From the NCBI GenBank assembly GCA_031261005.1, contig JAISKF010000012.1, forward strand, positions 1 through 48,037: a stretch of 48,037 bases of DNA, in the 5' to 3' direction. The position numbers and the translations under genes were made by a program. The stretch comes from Enterobacteriaceae bacterium. Its GTDB lineage: Bacteria; Pseudomonadota; Gammaproteobacteria; Enterobacterales; Enterobacteriaceae. The notes below the pieces were generated by a model. It was given only the letters and a program-made list of their open reading frames with translations. It searched no databases and had not been told where the DNA came from. Shown here piece by piece: positions 1-9,689 of the stretch; the stretch's first letter is position 1; each line of letters begins with the position of its first letter.

Positions 1-196
1 TATACCCAAAATAATTCAAGTTGCATCGAGGCGGCAAGTGAGTGACAAATTCGTCAGGAACGAATTTGAACAGCCGCAGGCTGCCTCTGGTGAGAGACAC
101 GATGTCTCTCATTAATCCCGATGAGCTTAGTAAACTAAGTGATTCGGGTGAGCGAGCGCAGTCAACAAAGATGCAGCTTGAAGTATGACGGGGATA
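1..196. repeat. MITE-like intergenic repeat with inverted ends
   Basis: The left end (1-27, TATACCC then ATAATTCAAGTTGCATC) is matched by an imperfect inverted copy at 170-196 that reads TATCCCC then ATACTTCAAGCTGCATC on the opposite strand. The interior carries GC-rich and AT-rich inverted segments such as GAGAGACACGATGTCTCTC (102-120). Ends of the type TATACCCNNNATAATTCAAGTTGCA are common in intergenic repeats of Yersinia, Serratia and relatives (from memory). No reading frame of its own is visible. The element may begin before position 1. Confidence 0.65.
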
Positions 197-228
197 TTAA
201 CAATGATGATAACCAAGATATATTTGAT

Positions 229-1200
229 ATGAAGAAACAATCTATTATTACCCTGCTGTTTATTGTCGTTGTCGTCGCTCTCGCCATTTTATTCCGTGCT
301 CACAACCAGTACATTTTGTTGCAAGGTGAAGTCGATGCGCCGGAAGTTATCGTGACATCAAAAGCTAAAGGTCGTGTGATTGAGCGCTATGCTGAACGCG
401 GTGATGATGTTATTGCCGGTCAGTTATTGATGAAATTAGACGCGCCTGAATTAGATGCTCAGGTAAAATCACTGGAAGCCGCTCGCGATCAGGCACAAGC
501 CCGCTTGAATGAGTCCATGAATGGTACACGAGAAGAAACGATTCGTGATTTGAAAGCCGCATTAGCACAAGCGCAAGCCACCTACCAAAATGCTGAGAAA
601 GATTATCGCCGTAACTTGAGTATGGCACCGGAAGGTTATGTTTCCGCCAGCATGTTAGATGCGTCATTAAAAGCCAGAAACACCGCGCTGCAACAAGTCA
701 AAGCTGCTCAAGCTCAATTGGATCAAGGCGAACACGGCGATCGAGTCGAACAACGGCAAGCCTTTGTTGCCGCACTGGATCAAGCCGAACAAAACCTAAA
801 ACAAATCAGAGTACAGCAAGATGATTTACTGGTAAAAGCGCCCGTTGATGGTGAAGTGGGTACGATTCCGGCTGAACGCGGCGAGCTGCTAAATGCCTCC
901 AGTCCATTGCTGACTATCAACCGTCTGCCAGAAGCCTATTTCGTCTACAACCTGCGCGAAGACATCATGGCGCATGTGCGTAAAGGCGACAAAATCATGC
1001 TGCAAGTTCCTGCACTAAATAATCAGCAGATTGAAGCTGAAGTGCGCTTTATTGCACCAATGGGCGATTTCGCTACCAAACGCGCAACGCGTGCGACCGG
1101 CGATTTTGATTTAAAAACTTTTGAAGTACGTCTCTATCCGCTGACACCGGTTAATGGGTTACGTCCGGGAATGAGCAGTTTATGGAAATGGGAAGATTAA
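229..1200 (+). CDS. HlyD-family membrane fusion / periplasmic adaptor protein
   Basis: Predicted 323-aa inner-membrane-anchored periplasmic adaptor of the HlyD/EmrA/YhiI type, linking inner-membrane permeases to an outer-membrane channel. One N-terminal membrane segment covers about residues 5-23. A biotinyl-lipoyl-like half follows (GRVIERYAERGDDVIAGQ), then a long alpha-helical hairpin rich in Ala and Gln (about residues 80-200), then the second lipoyl half (VKAPVDGEVGTIPAERGELL) and a beta-barrel region. The frame stays open upstream to a GTG at 139, but that lies inside the flanking repeat and would put 30 polar residues before the membrane anchor, so ATG 229 is chosen; its ribosome binding site is weak. 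The gene overlaps the next by 19 bases, so the three genes look like one operon. The exported substrate cannot be inferred. Confidence 0.85.
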   Translation: MKKQSIITLLFIVVVVALAILFRAHNQYILLQGEVDAPEVIVTSKAKGRVIERYAERGDDVIAGQLLMKLDAPELDAQVKSLEAARDQAQARLNESMNGTREETIRDLKAALAQAQATYQNAEKDYRRNLSMAPEGYVSASMLDASLKARNTALQQVKAAQAQLDQGEHGDRVEQRQAFVAALDQAEQNLKQIRVQQDDLLVKAPVDGEVGTIPAERGELLNASSPLLTINRLPEAYFVYNLREDIMAHVRKGDKIMLQVPALNNQQIEAEVRFIAPMGDFATKRATRATGDFDLKTFEVRLYPLTPVNGLRPGMSSLWKWED

Positions 1201-2333
1201 AAGCAGGCTTGCGCTGCTTTAGTCGTTCATTCAACGTTGAAGCCAAAGCAGCAACGCATAGCATGGTAATACATTGGCTGATGTGGATTTTTCCGCTGAT
1301 CTTGTTCACGGTCATTAGCGGCAGCTTTTCTTCAGGTACGATGCTTGAGATACCTGTTGCTGCGGTCGATCAAGATCATAGCTATTTATCCAGACTGCTT
1401 ATTCGTGATTTGGACGCAACATCACATGCCAGAATCATCGTATATCAAGATATAGAACAAGCGAGGGTCGATCTGCGTGCTGCGAAAGTGTATTCGCTGC
1501 TGTACATTCCCCATAAGTTTGAAGCAGATGTATTAGCGGGTCGTCAACCAAGTCCGGTGATGTATTACAACGCATTATTTTACGCTGCGGGGCTTTATTC
1601 CAGCCAAGACTATCCAACGATGATCTCGGCACTAAATAGCTCGTACTCATCAATTATTGCTGCCTCAACCGGACGCTCATTACCGCCATTGGCTCAGGTT
1701 AATCTCTCTTATGAGAGTTTGTTTAATGCCAACGGTAACTTTATTTACTACCAACTGTTTGCTTCGACGATTCATATCCTGCAACTGTTTGTTGTGACTT
1801 GTACCATCTATACCCTTAGCCGCCGTAAAACACTGCTTGATGTCAAACCATTCAGTTTGTCACTGCTGGGAAAAATGGCACCGTATACCATTGGCTATAC
1901 CATTCTATTGACGTTTGAACTGGCAGCGATGGTGCTGTTTTCCGGTGCTAACGTTAATGGTAATCCATTGTTTATGCTGCCGATCGGTTTCTGTTATGTA
2001 ATGGCGGCGCAGAGTCTTGGTCTGATGCTGTTTACTTTTACCAGCAATATTATTGGTGCTTATTCGCTGATTGGTTTACTGGTTGGCGTGGCGATGACTT
2101 ACTCCGGTTTAGTCGTTCCGGAACTGGCGATGCCATTAGTTGCACAGATTATTTCTAATATTGAACCGCTGACTCATGCCTTGTACGCCCTCTTCGACCT
2201 CTTTTTGCGCGATGTACCGGCTTCATCACTCGTGGCAACTTGCGGATTATTGCTGCTTTATCCATTAGCAACCGCCGTTCTGATTCGTAAACGTTTACCA
2301 AAACGTCTAGAGGGTGAGGATATTCGTCCATGA
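1182..2333 (+). CDS. ABC-2 type permease, first copy
   Basis: A 383-aa membrane protein of the ABC-2 export permease superfamily (YhhJ/YbhS-like). One membrane helix near residues 30-50 is followed by a large periplasmic domain (IPVAAVDQDHS through the mid 180s), then about five C-terminal membrane helices. The motif PVAAVDQDHSYLSR recurs almost unchanged in the next gene, so the two are paralogues and probably pair as a heterodimer. The start ATG lies 16 bases before the adaptor stop and the end overlaps the next start by four bases (ATGA), indicating translational coupling. No nucleotide-binding domain is present in this protein or its visible neighbours. Confidence 0.85.
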   Translation: MEMGRLKAGLRCFSRSFNVEAKAATHSMVIHWLMWIFPLILFTVISGSFSSGTMLEIPVAAVDQDHSYLSRLLIRDLDATSHARIIVYQDIEQARVDLRAAKVYSLLYIPHKFEADVLAGRQPSPVMYYNALFYAAGLYSSQDYPTMISALNSSYSSIIAASTGRSLPPLAQVNLSYESLFNANGNFIYYQLFASTIHILQLFVVTCTIYTLSRRKTLLDVKPFSLSLLGKMAPYTIGYTILLTFELAAMVLFSGANVNGNPLFMLPIGFCYVMAAQSLGLMLFTFTSNIIGAYSLIGLLVGVAMTYSGLVVPELAMPLVAQIISNIEPLTHALYALFDLFLRDVPASSLVATCGLLLLYPLATAVLIRKRLPKRLEGEDIRP

Positions 2334-3541
2334 TCCATTTACGTTTACCTGTGATTCATTTACCTACGATTCAATCACCTTTCCTGCAAGGTTATCTGCG
2401 CGGCTTTAAAATGATTATGTCGCGCATGTTAGGGCAGCCAAAATGGATGGTGCTGTTAATCTCCATTTGTCTGATGAGTCTGGTTTATTACAATCATTCT
2501 GTCTGGGATCTACCCGTCGCTGTCGTCGATCAGGATCACAGTGAAGCCAGCCGTATGGTTACGCGTAATTTCGATGCCAGCCCCAAAATTGGCGTTAAAA
2601 CCTACGATAGCATTGAAATTGCTCAAGAGGACTTAGCCGCTCGCCGCCTGTTCGCCGTGATCGTACTGCCCAAAAATATGGAAAAGCATATTCTGCATGG
2701 TGAGACGGTGACAATTCCTGCTTACGGTGATGCGACGAGCCGAATATCTAACGGTCAGATAGAGCAGGACGTACTCGCGGCTTATCAAACGATGACCTAC
2801 GCCTATAATCAGGAAATGCTGATGAACGTAGGTTTCACACCGACACAGATCGATCCGATCTTGTCGCCGATGAAAGCCTTACGTACTGATCTGTTTAATC
2901 CCGGCATCAGTTTCGCCGCGATCACGTTCCCTGGACTCGTCGTTATGCTGTTACAGCATTCCCTGCTGCTGGCTGGCACACGTACCAGTATCGTGCTGCA
3001 TACTTTGCCGCAAGGGAAACCGCCGTTACCGGTCTATCTTGGTTGCTTATCAGCACTGATTCCTATCTGGCTATTTCTGGCAATAGTGCTATTTGTCGCC
3101 TGGCCGATGATATTGGGTTACCGGCAGACTGCGCCAATCCCTGAAATACTCATGCTCGCTTTTCCATTCATCTTAGCTGTACTTGGCTTCGCTAAATTGA
3201 TCACCGAATGTCTGCGTAATATCGAACTGATGTACCTCACCATGTCGATGATAACCACGCCTGTATTCTATATTTCCGGCACGATTTGGCCATTACAGGC
3301 AATGCCGAAATGGGTCTTTTTTATCTCAAACATGCTGCCATCAACTTGGGCGACCAAAGCCATTGCCAGCGTAGACCAAATGGGGCAATCCATCTCCGAA
3401 GTGGGTTTTGATGTCGTGATGATGTTAGTGTTGGGCGCTTTCTACGCCACGCTAGGCTGGTTTATTGGCGCATTACGCGATGGACACGTCCGTAAATTTA
3501 TCGTGTCGAGAAAACGTTTGTTTTACCGGAAGATTAAATAG
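2330..3541 (+). CDS. ABC-2 type permease, second copy
   Basis: A 403-aa ABC-2 family permease, paralogous to the preceding gene. It has an N-terminal membrane helix around residues 38-55, a periplasmic domain beginning with LPVAVVDQDHSEASR, and a C-terminal bundle of about five helices containing the typical SGTIWPLQAMPKWV loop. The N-terminus is longer than in the upstream paralogue, with a repetitive Leu/Pro/His start. Translation is coupled to the upstream gene by an ATGA overlap. In E. coli the equivalent yhiI-rbbA-yhhJ cluster includes an ATPase; here the cluster ends at this gene and is followed by a palindromic repeat and a convergent gene. The energy source is therefore unclear. Confidence 0.85.
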   Translation: MIHLRLPVIHLPTIQSPFLQGYLRGFKMIMSRMLGQPKWMVLLISICLMSLVYYNHSVWDLPVAVVDQDHSEASRMVTRNFDASPKIGVKTYDSIEIAQEDLAARRLFAVIVLPKNMEKHILHGETVTIPAYGDATSRISNGQIEQDVLAAYQTMTYAYNQEMLMNVGFTPTQIDPILSPMKALRTDLFNPGISFAAITFPGLVVMLLQHSLLLAGTRTSIVLHTLPQGKPPLPVYLGCLSALIPIWLFLAIVLFVAWPMILGYRQTAPIPEILMLAFPFILAVLGFAKLITECLRNIELMYLTMSMITTPVFYISGTIWPLQAMPKWVFFISNMLPSTWATKAIASVDQMGQSISEVGFDVVMMLVLGAFYATLGWFIGALRDGHVRKFIVSRKRLFYRKIK

Positions 3542-3548
3542 AGATTGA

Positions 3549-3652
3549 TAATAGGGTTTGATAATAAAGAATAGTTCGTGGGGGCGGTTGTTAACCGCCC
3601 CACGAAAAATATAATTATTTGAAATTTATCATAAAAATATAAATTCTTATCC
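3549..3652. repeat. GC-rich hairpin repeat, single-hairpin copy
   Basis: The core hairpin at 3577-3604 (CGTGGGGGCGG, loop, CCGCCCCACG) lies between AT-rich flanks (TTGATAATAAAGAATA on the left, TAATTATTTGAAATTTATCATAAAAATATAA on the right, given in part). The same flanks occur around the other copies in this window, so this is a member of the dispersed family. It sits between two convergent genes and could act as a bidirectional terminator. Confidence 0.75.
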
Positions 3653-3656
3653 GTCG

Positions 3657-4319
3657 TTACCTGACGCTCCTCAACTGAACTACCGCCGGATCATTTTCTT
3701 CTATTGGCACTACTACGCTATGTTCCGAATCTTTACCAAAATAAGGCTCTGCTGCCATGAGCATATAAGGGAACAGATAGCGTAAATCACTATTATCGCT
3801 ATTATTGGCAATCCGCACGTCCCACAAGGTTTTCACCGTTTGATCTTTGGCATACTGCGCCGCATCAATCGCCTGTAGATGAATCAGTTTTTTATAATTA
3901 ACCGATTGATAAGCCACGGGCTGATAGATTGAATAACCAAACATGGCATGATAAGGATAGTAACCGAAACCGATGCTATAAGACGGATCACCCCACGGAT
4001 AAACCGGCGTATTCAACACTTCCGTCTGAATTTGCGGAGTACCAATACTATAACTGAGCGCAACAAGCACCTGAGCATCATTACGGTTTTGTACCTGCAC
4101 ATATCCTTGCTGATTGAGTACAGTAATGACTTGCCGCGCATACTCCGCAAACTGTAAATCGCCGTCTACAGACTGATATTTCTCGGAAACAACCACAAAC
4201 TTATTCAATTGTGTCGGGGCATCTTTCGCCGCAATCGCACTAACTTCAACATATTCCTTATGAGCACAACCAGAAAGCACACCAACAACAAACAAAGTAA
4301 GAATAATTCGCCAACGCAT
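3657..4319 (-). CDS. DUF4136-type lipoprotein
   Basis: Predicted 220-aa lipoprotein of unknown function. A short signal peptide ends in a lipobox LSGC with the lipidated Cys at residue 18. The mature part resembles the DUF4136 family: an N-terminal strand-helix region with FAEYARQVITVLNQQGY, then an ALSYSIG strand. An aromatic-rich insert (YPWGDPSYSIGFGYYPYH) follows, then a C-terminal TLWDVRI strand region. A GTG two codons upstream is in frame, but AGGAGT lies seven bases before the ATG at 4319, which decides the start. The residue after the Cys is Ala, not Asp, so outer-membrane sorting by Lol is expected. It is a single gene convergent with the exporter operon. Confidence 0.75.
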   Translation of the reverse strand: MRWRIILTLFVVGVLSGCAHKEYVEVSAIAAKDAPTQLNKFVVVSEKYQSVDGDLQFAEYARQVITVLNQQGYVQVQNRNDAQVLVALSYSIGTPQIQTEVLNTPVYPWGDPSYSIGFGYYPYHAMFGYSIYQPVAYQSVNYKKLIHLQAIDAAQYAKDQTVKTLWDVRIANNSDNSDLRYLFPYMLMAAEPYFGKDSEHSVVVPIEENDPAVVQLRSVR

Positions 4320-4331
4320 AGCCACACTCCT

Positions 4332-4618
4332 GAGCAGTTAGATTTTTGGGGTTATCCTGAGATTGATTCTATCGTTAATTTGGCAACAAAGATGGGGGAT
4401 TGTTCGATAAAATCAACGATGCCTTAGAGCTGCACCCAATCTCTATCAGATTAAATAAATCATTAATTGAAGATTTAAAGATGATCGCTGATCTAAATGG
4501 GCTTGGCTATCAACCGCTTATTCGGCAAGTATTAACTCGCTTTACTGACTGCGAGAAGAAAAAAATCTTGCAAGAATTCCATGACCAAAAAGTGAAACGC
4601 CAAAAGAAAGTTGCGTAG
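4332..4618 (+). pseudogene. Ribbon-helix-helix (CopG/BrnA-like) gene, probably frameshifted
   Basis: The segment from 4400 onward encodes DALELHPISIRLNKSLIEDL and continues with a helix ending in GYQPLIRQVLTRF, the typical pattern of a CopG/BrnA-like ribbon-helix-helix protein. The only start in that frame is a TTG at 4400 with a G-run touching it. A second frame just upstream (4332-4400) reads EQLDFWGYPEIDSIVNLATK, which fits the N-terminal part of such antitoxin-like proteins. The two frames meet at a run of five G (4394-4398); one extra G would join them. I read this as a one-base deletion, with the true start lost or hidden in the divergent lipoprotein gene. A short intact 72-aa protein from the TTG is the alternative. 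No partner toxin gene is adjacent. Confidence 0.5.
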
Positions 4619-4769
4619 ATAATAGTTTGATAAAAAACAAAGGCTAATCTCTCTCGCCATATTTCTTATCTTGAGAATACAGCGAAATCGTATTATCCAT
4701 TTGTTTTCAAAGATATTTTATTTCCAAAAAAGTTGGATTTTCAAAAAAATTGGGGTTTCAAAAAAAGTT

Positions 4770-5142
<373 letters not shown>

Positions 5143-5149
5143 GGCGCGG

Positions 5150-5178
5150 AGTATACATGCGACCGGCGTTAGATACCA
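5150..5178 (-). promoter_or_regulatory. Likely rnpB promoter overlapping the rsmI stop codon
   Basis: On the minus strand a perfect-looking -10 box TATACT (5150-5155) lies seven bases before the expected first base of RNase P RNA. At a 17-base spacing the -35 position reads TGGTAT (5173-5178), a weak match that overlaps the last codons and TAA of rsmI. Transcription of rnpB would thus start from inside the upstream gene's end. Confidence 0.55.
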
Positions 5179-6041
5179 GCTTGTTGCTGATCCAATGCGT
5201 ATTTATACAACGCATTTTTCTTCACGCCATGAATCTCCGCCGCCAGCGCTGCTGCTTTTTTCAGCGGCAGTTCTTTTTGTAACAGCGCTAATGTCCGCAA
5301 GGATTCAGGGGAAAGTTCAGCATCGGCATCGGCTTTCAGCCCCTCGACGATCAACACCATTTCCCCTTTGCGGCGCATTTCGTCTTCTTTTACCCATGCC
5401 AACAATTCACCGACTGGCGCACCGTAGATGTTTTCCCACGTTTTGGTCAGCTCGCGCGCCAGCACCACATAACGTTCTTCGCCCCAGACATTCACCATAT
5501 CTTGCAGGCTATCTAATAAACGATGGGTAGATTCATAAAAGATCAGCGTTCTTGGCTCGTTTTCTAGCGCACGTAAGGTATCGCAGCGAGATTTTGTTTT
5601 AGCGGGAAGAAACCCTTCGTAGCAAAAACGGTCAGAGGGTAATCCGGCAGCAGACAGCGCGGTGATCGCCGCACAAGCGCCTGGCAGCGGGATTACGCGA
5701 ATACCAGCCTCACGGCAGCGGCGCACTAAATGATAGCCCGGATCATTAATTAATGGCGTTCCTGCGTCGGAAACAAGCGCTATACTGTGTCCATCTTTCA
5801 GTTTTGCGATTAAACTATCCGCCTTTGCCTGTTCATTGTGATCGTGTAAGGCAAAAAGTTGAGCATTAATAGCAAAATGCTGTAACAACAAACCGGTGTG
5901 CCGCGTGTCTTCTGCTGCGATTAAATCGACGCTGCTTAATACATCTAAGGCTCGCTGAGTAATATCGGCAAGGTTACCGATCGGCGTGGGAACCACGTAA
6001 AGAGTGGCTGACAAAATAGCAACTTGATTGTGTTGGCTCAT
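5169..6041 (-). CDS. rsmI: 16S rRNA 2'-O-ribose C1402 methyltransferase
   Basis: RsmI (YraL) methylates the ribose of C1402 in 16S rRNA using S-adenosylmethionine. The 290-aa protein has the tetrapyrrole-methylase-like fold with the family motifs [16 protein letters not shown] near the start, [24 protein letters not shown] (residues about 94-105) and [21 protein letters not shown]. The length agrees with E. coli RsmI (286 aa). It is divergent from lpoA with a 62-base gap, the same arrangement as in E. coli. Confidence 0.95.
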   Translation of the reverse strand: MSQHNQVAILSATLYVVPTPIGNLADITQRALDVLSSVDLIAAEDTRHTGLLLQHFAINAQLFALHDHNEQAKADSLIAKLKDGHSIALVSDAGTPLINDPGYHLVRRCREAGIRVIPLPGACAAITALSAAGLPSDRFCYEGFLPAKTKSRCDTLRALENEPRTLIFYESTHRLLDSLQDMVNVWGEERYVVLARELTKTWENIYGAPVGELLAWVKEDEMRRKGEMVLIVEGLKADADAELSPESLRTLALLQKELPLKKAAALAAEIHGVKKNALYKYALDQQQAGI

Positions 6042-6103
6042 GATTTGATCCGAGTGACCGCTTTAACTTTAACGATCTAAAATTAGAATAAATTGGATAC
6101 CGT

Positions 6104-7957
6104 ATGCGTTTAACCACATACCTTCATACTAAGGCGCGTCAGGCTTTGCCTGTAATACTGGCGACGCTGTTTTTGCTGGGATGCCAAATTTCAACCTCCC
6201 CGACAGATAGTATTCAGGGTAACCTTACCCAAAACTCAGCTTACTACCTACAAGAAGCCGCAAAAAGCAGCGGGAAGAACCAGATAGACTGGCAACTATT
6301 GGCTGTGCGGGCGTTAATTAATGAAAACAATACCAAGCAAGCAAGCAGTATACTGCTAAAGCTGCCAACCAATCTGCCAGTAAACCAGAAACAGGAAAAA
6401 TATCTGTTACGCGGTGAGTTAGCTGCGAAACAACAGGATAGCAAAGCAATGCTGCGCTGGCTAAAAAATATTAACCTTACCGTTCTGTCTGACCAGCAAA
6501 AAGCCCGCTATTTTCAGGTAGAAGTGCAGGCAAATCAAAACCGTGATCCGCTCGCTCAATTACGCGCTTATATTAATCTTACGCCGCTCGTCTCTGCGGA
6601 CGAGCGCCAAAGCGTGATTGATAAAACATGGGCGTTGTTAACCACATTTACCTCGCAAGTGCAAAATTCACTGGTGATTGATGCCAATGAAGCTACGCTG
6701 CGCGGCTGGTTAGAGCTGTTACAAGCTTACCAAAATAATCAAGCGGATAAATCCATGCTGCAAGCCGCAGTGACAGACTGGCGTACACGTTATATCGATC
6801 ACCCTGCTGCGCAAATGCTGCCAAGTCAGTTAGCGGGAACGCGCTCAACCGTACAAAGTACATCAATAACAGCGAATATCGCGCTGTTGCTGCCGTTAAC
6901 AGGTACAGGCTATCAATTTGGTCCAACGATTCAAAACGGTTTCAATGCGGCAAAAAACCTGAACGCAAAAGGCGCAGAAGCACAAGTCAAAGTGTATGAC
7001 ACCGGCAGCAAACCGCTGGCAGAACTGCTGGCGCAAGCCGAACAAGAGGGCGCATCAATTATTGTCGGACCTTTGCTGAAAAGTGAAGTCGAACAACTAC
7101 CGCAATCCGCAACATCACTAAATATTCTGGCACTAAATCAGCCAGAAAAAATCATTGATAAATCAAATATCTGTTACTTCGCGTTATCGCCGGAAGATGA
7201 AGCCATTGATGCAGCGAAACATATTTTTTCCCAAGCGAAAAAATCGCCGCTAATTATAGTACCGCGCGGTAACTTTGGTGATCGCGTAGCAAAAGCCTTT
7301 GCGGAGCAATGGAATCAACTCGGCGGCAATCCTGCCCGCATTCAATACTTCGGGCAATTAAGCGACCTGAAAGAAGCCATCAGTCACGGTAATGGTATGG
7401 CTGCGAACGGCAAACCAATTGATACCGCGAGCTTAGTGGGCGTCACGACAAATCCAGAAAGCGCGAGCAATTCGTCGGCTAACTTATCTGCTAACAACAC
7501 ACCGGCTGACAGCGGCGCGATCGACGCGATCTACATTGTGGCAACGCAACCAGAACTGGCGCTGATTAAACCGATGTTAGATATTTCCGGCGCATCAAAA
7601 ACCGCTGCACTTTATGCCAGCTCACGCAGTTATCAGGCGGGAACAGGTCCTGACTTCCGTTTTGAAATGAACGGACTGCAATTCAGCGAAATTCCGATGT
7701 TAGTCGGGCTTTCTCCTGCAATTTCCGCCAGCGGCAGTCAATACAGCAACGACTATTCACAACTTCGTTTATTTGGTATGGGTGCAGATGCTTGGGAACT
7801 TGCGATTCACTTCGCAGAAATTCGCCAGCAATCAGGTTTCCAACTGACCGGAGCTACAGGCATACTCAGTGCAGATAATAACTGCGTGATTCATAGACAA
7901 TTGCCGTGGATACAATATCATCAAGGTCAAATCGTACCGGTTCAGCCAGCACGATAA
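6104..7957 (+). CDS. lpoA: Penicillin-binding protein 1A activator lipoprotein
   Basis: LpoA is an outer-membrane lipoprotein that reaches through the periplasm and stimulates the peptidoglycan polymerase PBP1a. The 617-aa protein has a signal peptide ending in LFLLGC with the lipidated Cys at residue 27. An N-terminal helical TPR-like half (to about residue 245) is followed by a periplasmic-binding-protein-like half starting at [23 protein letters not shown] Ser/Asn/Ala-rich insert near residues 450-470 is low in complexity. The start has no strong ribosome binding site. The 3' end overlaps yraN by 52 bases. Confidence 0.95.
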   Translation: MRLTTYLHTKARQALPVILATLFLLGCQISTSPTDSIQGNLTQNSAYYLQEAAKSSGKNQIDWQLLAVRALINENNTKQASSILLKLPTNLPVNQKQEKYLLRGELAAKQQDSKAMLRWLKNINLTVLSDQQKARYFQVEVQANQNRDPLAQLRAYINLTPLVSADERQSVIDKTWALLTTFTSQVQNSLVIDANEATLRGWLELLQAYQNNQADKSMLQAAVTDWRTRYIDHPAAQMLPSQLAGTRSTVQSTSITANIALLLPLTGTGYQFGPTIQNGFNAAKNLNAKGAEAQVKVYDTGSKPLAELLAQAEQEGASIIVGPLLKSEVEQLPQSATSLNILALNQPEKIIDKSNICYFALSPEDEAIDAAKHIFSQAKKSPLIIVPRGNFGDRVAKAFAEQWNQLGGNPARIQYFGQLSDLKEAISHGNGMAANGKPIDTASLVGVTTNPESASNSSANLSANNTPADSGAIDAIYIVATQPELALIKPMLDISGASKTAALYASSRSYQAGTGPDFRFEMNGLQFSEIPMLVGLSPAISASGSQYSNDYSQLRLFGMGADAWELAIHFAEIRQQSGFQLTGATGILSADNNCVIHRQLPWIQYHQGQIVPVQPAR

Positions 7958-8322
7958 AAGTAAGCAGCTACACTGTCGGCGCGCGCTATGAAGCAATAGC
8001 GCGCCGCTATCTTGAGCGCGCAGGGCTGCATTTTATCAGCGCCAATGTTAAATATCGCGGCGGCGAGCTTGATCTCATTATGCAAGACGGCGATACGTGG
8101 GTATTTGTTGAAGTGCGTTATCGCCGTAATGCTCATTTTGGGAATGCTGCCGACTCCATCACTTGGCGTAAACGGCAAAATTTAGTCTATGCAGCCAGCC
8201 GTTGGTTAAATCAGCAGCAATTATGCCCGGAAACGACAAACTGCCGCTTCGATGTTTTAGCCATCACCGGTAATCAGTTACAATGGCTGCCGAATGCGTT
8301 TAACGCCGATGGCAGCTCGTAG
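7906..8322 (+). CDS. yraN: UPF0102 / YraN nuclease-fold protein
   Basis: A 138-aa member of the UPF0102 family, which has a restriction-endonuclease-like fold and no settled role in this group. The conserved signature is visible: [17 protein letters not shown] near the start, then [24 protein letters not shown], containing the E-x-D and E-V-x-R residues expected at a nuclease-like active site. Translation from GTG 7906 overlaps the lpoA end by 52 bases, so the first 20 residues are uncertain and translation is probably coupled. The gene order lpoA-yraN-diaA-dolP is the conserved Enterobacterales order. Confidence 0.88.
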   Translation: MDTISSRSNRTGSASTIKVSSYTVGARYEAIARRYLERAGLHFISANVKYRGGELDLIMQDGDTWVFVEVRYRRNAHFGNAADSITWRKRQNLVYAASRWLNQQQLCPETTNCRFDVLAITGNQLQWLPNAFNADGSS

Positions 8323-8386
8323 TTTCTATATCGAACATAGTCTCTATACCAATCCATAAAAAACGAAGACAAAAGCAGAACTAATT

Positions 8387-8977
8387 ATGTTGGAAAAAAT
8401 TAAAGGCTGTTTTACCGAAAGTATTCAAACACAAATAGCAGCGGCAGAAGCCCTACCGGACGCCATCTCCCGCGCTGCAATGGCAATCGTTCAATCGTTG
8501 CTGAAAGGCAATAAAGTGCTGACTTGCGGCAACGGCGCATCAGCCGCCAATGCTCAGAATTTTGCCGCTAACTTAATTAATCGTTTTGAGACAGAACGCC
8601 CAAGTCTGCCTGCAATTGCTCTTAGCGCTGACACGATCACCCTGACGGCGATCAATAATGATGGTATAAGAGATGAAGGATATGCCAAGCAAGTCCGCGC
8701 GCTGGGTCAGACCGATGATATTTTGTTGGCGATTTCCAGCCGCGGTAACAGCCGCGATATTATCAAAGCTGTTGAAGCGGCAGTTACTCGTGATATGACT
8801 ATTATTGCCCTAACCGGCTCAGACGGAGGAGAACTTGCCGGTTTACTAGGTTTACAGGACGTTGAGATCCGTATTCCCTCTCATCGCGGAGCAAGAATAC
8901 AAGAAATGCACATGCTGATCGTCAACTGCCTTTGCGATCTTATTGATGACACATTATTCCCTCACCAGGATGACTGA
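8387..8977 (+). CDS. diaA: DnaA initiator-associating protein
   Basis: DiaA is a tetrameric SIS-domain protein that binds DnaA and promotes timely replication initiation at oriC. The 196-aa length is identical to E. coli DiaA. The SIS-fold motifs are clear: [58 protein letters not shown] and [25 protein letters not shown]. It lies 13 bases upstream of dolP and is probably cotranscribed with it. Confidence 0.95.
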   Translation: MLEKIKGCFTESIQTQIAAAEALPDAISRAAMAIVQSLLKGNKVLTCGNGASAANAQNFAANLINRFETERPSLPAIALSADTITLTAINNDGIRDEGYAKQVRALGQTDDILLAISSRGNSRDIIKAVEAAVTRDMTIIALTGSDGGELAGLLGLQDVEIRIPSHRGARIQEMHMLIVNCLCDLIDDTLFPHQDD

Positions 8978-8990
8978 AGGAGCTTGTTGA

Positions 8991-9584
8991 ATGAAAACCC
9001 GTAATCCCATTGCACTTGCAATGCTATTAAGTGCCACTGTTGTTTTAAGTTCCACCCTAAGCGGCTGCGTTGCCGTTGTTGCTGGCGGCGCTGCGGTAGC
9101 AACCAAAACCGCAACCGATCCGCGAACAGTAGGAACACAAGTGGACGACGTTACATTAGAAGCGCGTGTTAACAGTGCTCTGGCAAAAGACCAAGAGCTG
9201 AAAAAGGAAGCGAGAATCGTGACGACGGCTTATCACGGTGTTGTGCTGCTAACCGGTCAATCGCCAAGTTCTTCATTGGCTGACAGAGCGAAAAATATCG
9301 CCATTGGCGTCGATGGTACAGAAGTGGTGCATAACGCGATACGTCAGGGCAAACCGGTAGATATTGGAACTTCATCCAGCGATAGCTGGATCACGACCAA
9401 AATCCGCTCCCAACTGCTCACCAGTGATAAAGTTAAATCCAGCAATGTTAAAGTCATCACCGAAGACGGCGAAGTCTACCTGCTCGGTTTAGTCACTGAA
9501 GAACAAGGCAAAGCCGCAGCCAAAGTTGCCAGCGAAGTTAGCGGCGTAAAACGCGTAATTACCGTATTTCAGTATGTGAAATGA
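8991..9584 (+). CDS. dolP: Dual BON-domain outer-membrane lipoprotein
   Basis: DolP (YraP) is an outer-membrane lipoprotein with two BON domains, linked in E. coli to envelope integrity and division-site peptidoglycan amidase control. The 197-aa protein has a signal peptide with lipobox LSGC (Cys at residue 26), a first BON domain from about residue 52 (DDVTLEARVNSALAKDQELK) and a second from about residue 129 (SSDSWITTKIRSQLLTSDKV). It has an AAGGAG-type ribosome binding site next to the diaA stop. A hairpin repeat follows at 9611-9640. Confidence 0.95.
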   Translation: MKTRNPIALAMLLSATVVLSSTLSGCVAVVAGGAAVATKTATDPRTVGTQVDDVTLEARVNSALAKDQELKKEARIVTTAYHGVVLLTGQSPSSSLADRAKNIAIGVDGTEVVHNAIRQGKPVDIGTSSSDSWITTKIRSQLLTSDKVKSSNVKVITEDGEVYLLGLVTEEQGKAAAKVASEVSGVKRVITVFQYVK

Positions 9585-9610
9585 TTTACTGATTGATTAT
9601 CCATCGGTTT

Positions 9611-9640
9611 TCGTAAGGGCGGCAGATTGCCGCCCGTAAA
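9611..9640. repeat. Short GC-rich hairpin repeat copy
   Basis: An exact inverted pair GGGCGGCA (9617-9624) and TGCCGCCC (9628-9635) is framed by CGTAA and GTAAA. It belongs to the window-wide family but lacks the second hairpin. It lies between convergent dolP and hipA and may end both transcripts. Confidence 0.7.
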
Positions 9641-9689
9641 CCCACCGCACCATTTATTATTTATTCTCGCGATTTCTTTTATCCAAACC

